Origin: Calocera cornea HHB12733
Taxonomy: Eukaryota > Basidiomycota > Dacrymycetes > Dacrymycetales > Dacrymycetaceae
Reading direction: 5' to 3'
Assembly: GCA_001632435.1 (NCBI GenBank)
Contig: KV423955.1
Span: 63,614 to 127,613, forward strand
DNA length: 64,000 bases
Below, piece after piece: positions 59,472-64,000 of the stretch (position 1 is the first letter of the stretch; each line of letters opens with the position of its first letter). The position numbers and the translations under genes were made by a program. Under the pieces are notes generated by a model that worked only from the letters and a program-made list of their open reading frames with translations, searched no databases and was not told where the DNA came from.

Positions 59472-59901
59472 GCTCGTGTGCGGGACGGGTTGGTGGCGTT
59501 GGAGGTTGGGGTTGGGGTTGGGGACGGTGCGTGCGACGGGAGACGGGGGTCGGGGATGGTTCGAGCGGCTGGGGGAAGAGCCGGAAAGTCTTCGAGATCA
59601 AATACTGCTCAGCGCAGCACCGTCCGGACTTGTAATCGCGCTGACGCCCACGGTGCGTGGGAGTCGTTGACCGTACACACCCTCTGCCCTAGGAGAGGTG
59701 CGGGCGTAAGCTGGCGCCCGGATGCCGATGTGCCGATGTGCGGGTTGCAGCGGGTGCGGGTGCGGGTGTGGGTGCGGGTGCAGGGTCGCTGACTGAGGGG
59801 GGCAGAGCTCGGGCGCTGTAGTGGGCGAGGGGAGCGCGGGGATCCTGTGCAGAGCAGCGGGTGTGCTGTGCGTGTGTCAGTCCAGGCTGGCGTGGGACGG
59901 G

Positions 59902-59903
<2 letters not shown>

Positions 59904-59941
<38 letters not shown>
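59904..59941. repeat. 38-base G homopolymer
   Basis: Uninterrupted run of G. Could be real or a sequencing/assembly artefact, since a run this long is hard to size. Confidence 0.95.
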
Positions 59942-60412
59942 CGGGGAGGGCAGGCGGTGGGCGAGCTTGGGCGGGAGGGGCACAGCACGCGGGTCGGTAT
60001 ATGTACACCACCGGCCGTTTGGGCTGCAGGTGCAGGCTGGGAAGGGAGGGGACGGGAGGGGGAGATAATGCCGCGGTCCAGTGAGAAGTGCGCGAGCGGG
60101 ACGGGGGCAGAAGGCGCGTGTGCACATGCCCAGCAAGCACTCAGTACTCAGCCCGGGCTGTGGCACACAAGCTGGCGGGTGAGGGGAGGGATGGCGAGTG
60201 ATGCTCGCGCAAGGGCGGATGACGTGTCATCAGACGCATCGCGCGGACTCGCCGGCTTCCCGCGGCCTCCTCCCTCCCTCCCCCTGAACCGGCCCATGCC
60301 CAGAACGTCCACACACTACGCTACGCACTACGCACTCTGCCATTCACGCGCCCTCTTCCCGCTCCCCGGTCGGCCCCGCCTGCATCGCCATCCCCGCCCG
60401 CAGCCATATCCA

Positions 60413-60446
60413 GTGCTTGTGCTTGTGCTTGTGCTTGTGCTTGTGC
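60413..60446. repeat. Hexamer repeat GTGCTT
   Basis: Six direct copies of GTGCTT, then diverged copies to about 60465. No gene overlap. Confidence 0.9.
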
Positions 60447-61082
60447 TCGATCGTGCTTGCGCTTGATTCTGTCGATGGATGTCGCCCCCACCCCCGCCCC
60501 CGCCCGGCGCCCAGCCCTTCCCGAGCGCCGACTCGCCGATGCGCCGATGCGCGTTTACAGCCCTGCACACTCGCCTCGTACGTCCGCATCGAGCGTCCCA
60601 CGCCCAGCGTAAGTACATACATACGATCCAGTCCGGGCACAGCCAGCCCGCCCCTCGCCCCGCACTATACTGTACTGTCCGTGAACGGTCCAGACTCCCT
60701 CCCTAACGTGATTATTGTCCCCGACACCATGCAACATCATGCGTGCGTGCATCGGACAGGGGCACAAAAGCAGCCGCGCTGCTTCCCGGCGACGCGTCGA
60801 TGACGTAGTCCCTGCATCAACAGACCAACCCTCGTGTACTGAGTACTGAGTACTGGATTCCGGAGGCGTCCCGTCGGGCCTGCTCGCCCTCCTCCCGCCG
60901 GGGGTTGCAACAACAATATTAATATTGCAGCTATCACGCATCACGCACGCACGACGCGCCCTCCCCTCCAATTCCTGCCTGCCGCGCAGCAGCAGCAGAA
61001 GCTCACCTGACCCCCATCCCATCCCCTAAGGCTATCTCAGTGCCCTCCCCGACGCTCCGATAACAACATGCCGTAACTACAC

Positions 61083-61114
61083 CATCTGCCATCTGCCATC
61101 TGCCATCTGCCATC
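61083..61114. repeat. 7-bp repeat ATCTGCC
   Basis: Four to five copies of ATCTGCC. A related but opposite-strand stretch is at 62283-62308. Confidence 0.88.
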
Positions 61115-62847
61115 AGGTCCTGGTGCGCCTACACTCAGTGGGAACTGGACTCATCACTCAGTACTCAGTACTCAGCACCCACCGTATCGGCGGCTCCGGG
61201 GAGGAGGTGGCGTCGGTTTCGGGCTTCGGTTTCGGGCTTCGCGATCGGCTCCTCGGAAGCCTGGGGGTTCGGGGTTCGGCCCTCCCCAATGATAATAATG
61301 ATAATACCAATCCTTGAGTGAATAGACCAATAATCACGCGTGCGGATGTGCGATGCGCTTGCTTTACGAAACCCGGGCTTTGAACCGAACCGCCGTTGAC
61401 ACACTGTCGTTGTTCTAGAGTTGGAGTTGGAGTTGGGATGTTCCTGCGGTTTGAACCGCCGGTGATGGACAATGTCGTTGCTGTAGGAGGCTGCGGCTTT
61501 ACACCGCCGTCGCTGTACCATGTCTCTATGGGGTTGCTTCACAGTGTCGTTGGCTCACAATGTCACGTCGTCAAGTAGTTTGCCATTGCCGCGGCGCGTT
61601 GTCGCCGGACCCGGACCCGGGGAACAGACGACACTGAAGTCGAGAACAACGAGCTTGAACCAAGCTATGTGAACCAGACGAGGCTGCATACAGCCGGCGA
61701 TCACAGAAATGACGGCACGACCTGGGCTCAGTCCACGGTCGGCCATCCTAACAATAGTAGTAACAACAATACGCAGTACAGTTACACAACGATCATGCGG
61801 GTTCGGCACACAACTGTATTATACTGTAACGCTCGCCGATACGCCTGATCAGTTACATAATTGCCGTAATCCGTAAGAACACTGTGAGGGCGCAGAGCTT
61901 CGGCCCTGAGCTCACCTTCCCGCGCTCAATTCACACTCGGTCCCCGGGTCAAAGCAAGCCCTTCCCTTCTCTCGCAACGGCACTCAGGCGGCGTCTCACG
62001 ACCCAAGGCGCACGGGGCACACCGCGGCGGTGCGCATCTTGTGATAATCCGATACTCCGCCCGACTGTCCAACGTGGTCTCTTACGGACGTTCCCGTGAT
62101 ACGACACTGACAACGCAACACGACGGCTGAGAGGATGCTGGATGCGGTGGGGCGCCGACGCCTGATTCTCCCCGCCCTGGGCTGAAGCCCACCGGTGCAC
62201 AAGCCGGGGGCGCACCTCCGCATCACATCATCCCTGTATCAATCTACGTCTCCAGCCGCCGCAGGCTCCTCACGCTCCCGCAGATGTCAGATGCCAGATG
62301 CCAGATGGTACAGTACAGTAGGAGGCTGCTGGCCGGCCTTGCCGTTCTCAACGTCGTCTCATCGCCTCGTCTCGCCCCACCCCGCCGCCCCGATGGAGCG
62401 GCCAAGTCTAGGCCTCCTCCCCCGCCCCCTCCCGGTGAAACCGAGAGGAACGAGGTTGTGCCTAAATCGGTGCCTAGTCCTAGTGGGCCGGTACGAAGTC
62501 TCGGGCCGCTGCCCGCCCAGCAGAGCTAGCGTGTCTGGGGGACGAGGGGCGGGATCGCCCGATCGGCGATCTGCCGCAGATGTTCCGGGTGCAACATTTC
62601 CGGAAAAACTGGTATTACAGGTACGTGTTAATTCGCATTCGCATCCAGCATTGGCATCGTGTGTGTTCGTACGTACGTCCGAGGACTCGGCCGGTTGGCT
62701 TTCGTGATATTGGAGCGGTGGACAGCGGGCACACACCCTGAGGTCGCCGCATACACCGTTGAGGACCCTGCACCCTGAGCTATCTCGCCTAGCGCAGCCA
62801 GCGGCCCTCATCTTCCCCAGCACTTCCCCGCCGCGCGCCCAGGCGCC

Positions 62848-64000
62848 TCAGAAGACGTTATAGTTCCTCCCTAGGGGCAAGAATCTGGCCGGCGGGACCT
62901 CCGCGAGCACGCCATCGGCGTGCACGGCGTACGTCTCAGGGTCGACGCGCATCCGCGGCGTCGCGCTGTTGTGCTTCATGTCCTTCTTCGTCACGTTCCG
63001 GCAGTTCTTCACCGCCGCGACCTGCTTCGACAGCCCATACGAGGCGACAATCCCTGTGTGGCGCGCGGGCCCGTCAGCGCCGGTTCTCGCGTCAGGGTGC
63101 ACGGAAGAGAGGCGCACCGGACTCGATCGACACCGCGGAGACGAAGGAGACGCTGTTCAGCGCCGCTGCAGCCGGGTGGGCACCCCACATCGGGCGCGAC
63201 ATGAATGGTTGCACAGTCGGGATACTCGCGTTGGCATCGCCCATCTGTCGGTCATTATCAGCATCGGAGAAGGCGAAGAAGAACATCGACTCACCTGAGC
63301 CCAGGCAATCACGCCCGACTTGAGCACCATCTCCGGCTTGGTACCAAAGTTCTCGGGCTTCCAGAGGACCAGATCGGCCAGCGTCCCAATGGCGACCTGG
63401 CCGATCATGTGACTCATGCCATGAGTAATTGCGCTGGTTGCCCGTTAGGCGATCAGACAAAGAGGTTCGAATACGACCCACGGGTTGATAGTGTATTTCG
63501 CAATATACCGCTTCACACGCATGTTATCCTTGCCTTCCGCATCACCCTCGCTGACCAGAGGACCTCGGACCTCTCTCATTTTGGACGCTGTGCGCCAAGT
63601 CCGGCTGATGACCTCGCCCACCCGGCCCATCGCCTGAGAATCCGAGCTAATCATCGAGATCGCTCCTATATCGTGCAGAACATCTTCGGCAGCCACGGTT
63701 TCCGCGCGGATACGAGATTCTGCAAAGGCCAGGTCTTCGGGAATCGATTTGTCGAGATGGTGGCAGACCTAAATCCATAGATTGAGAACCAGCGCGGCAT
63801 TCCGATGCGGACTGGGTCCTACCATCAACATCTGTAAGAAGGATTCTGGCGGTCAGGGTCCTTTTCAGCGGCAAAGCCGGCACCGACTCACATCCAGATG
63901 TTCGTCTAGGGTGTTGGTAGCATACGGTCGTGTAGGGTTTGTCGACGATGGCAGAACGTTCTCTTGTTCGCACACGACGATAATGTCGGGCGCATGCCCG
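62848..64000 (-). CDS. Urease, C-terminal part (window edge cuts the N-terminus)
   Basis: Fungal ureases are single-chain fusions of the gamma, beta and alpha subunits. This window holds the alpha-domain C-terminal part, in five or six exons. Landmarks from the right edge: GHAPDIIVV and [32 protein letters not shown] with the general-acid His, [13 protein letters not shown] with the metal-ligand Asp, [53 protein letters not shown] and the end [19 protein letters not shown] then NYNVF. Urease hydrolyses urea to ammonia and carbamate in the cytosol and needs nickel inserted by accessory proteins. Confidence 0.95.

Larger units (their letters stand above)
59942..62847. other. Intergenic, repeats and motifs only
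   Basis: About 2.9 kb without a credible gene. It includes GTGCTT x6 (60413-60446), ATCTGCC x4 (61083-61114), several ACTCAGTACTCAG stretches (60138, 60836, 61155), and a CAGATGCCAGATGCC-type stretch at 62283-62308 that is close to the reverse complement of the 61083 run. It ends in the urease 3' flank. Confidence 0.55.

Noticed and set aside
58567..59601. Long Pro/Ala/Arg-rich minus-strand frame overlapping the hypothetical 110-residue protein
   Set aside because: Extreme composition typical of out-of-frame GC-rich sequence; the shorter frame at 59139-59471 has a better amino-acid pattern.

Overview
The window looks like basidiomycete (Agaricomycetes-type) nuclear DNA. Nearly every recognisable gene is cut by introns of about 45-60 nt with GT(A/G)NGT donors. 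Genes sit close together on both strands. The lineage markers agree: a KDZ-transposase remnant with CxC5/CxC6-type cysteine clusters, a TPR-CHAT protein, MYND proteins that end their zinc finger in HW..H...C, and a DUF4112 protein. All exon models below were spliced by eye from GT-AG signals and frame continuity. No search was run.

Layout. 1-6500: three tandem, decayed copies (about 2.3 kb each) of one module made of an 18-bp minisatellite, gene debris and a 16-bp minisatellite. 6783-9112: the same repeats in inverted orientation around a GRF-like zinc-finger gene and a truncated KDZ transposase. 9559-17417: a housekeeping block (LAS1 rRNA processing, cyanase, TSC13 enoyl reductase running into a 772-base N gap, GET4, a SET protein). 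17418-23000: gene-free, with two direct copies of a non-coding element carrying a telomere-like tract and G-rich 7-bp arrays. 23140-38859: a dense block (sugar transporter, DUF4604, BolA, exosome RRP41, DEAD-box DBP2, MARVEL protein, Ras-like GTPase, SR-type cyclophilin, eIF4B). 39278-47933: two MYND genes, a serine carboxypeptidase and a hybrid histidine kinase, all on the minus strand. 49545-55390: a decayed TPR-CHAT copy followed by an intact intronless one. 55773-56696: DUF4112 gene. 56700-62847: mostly simple repeats and a 38-G run. 62848-64000: the C-terminal part of urease, cut by the window edge.

Functionally the housekeeping genes cover pre-rRNA and exosome RNA processing (LAS1, RRP41, DBP2), translation (eIF4B), ER and tail-anchored protein handling (TSC13, GET4) and nitrogen release (cyanase and urease, both of which yield ammonia and CO2). 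They do not form a cluster. The most unusual signals are: two unrelated neighbouring genes with near-identical intron 5' halves; a 694-nt intron in DBP2 between motifs V and VI; 18-bp minisatellite units that appear to supply a splice acceptor inside the KDZ gene; several genes whose first coding exon is 3-12 nt; a Ras-like GTPase with Ile at the Gln61 position; and the TPR-CHAT gene with its decayed neighbour.
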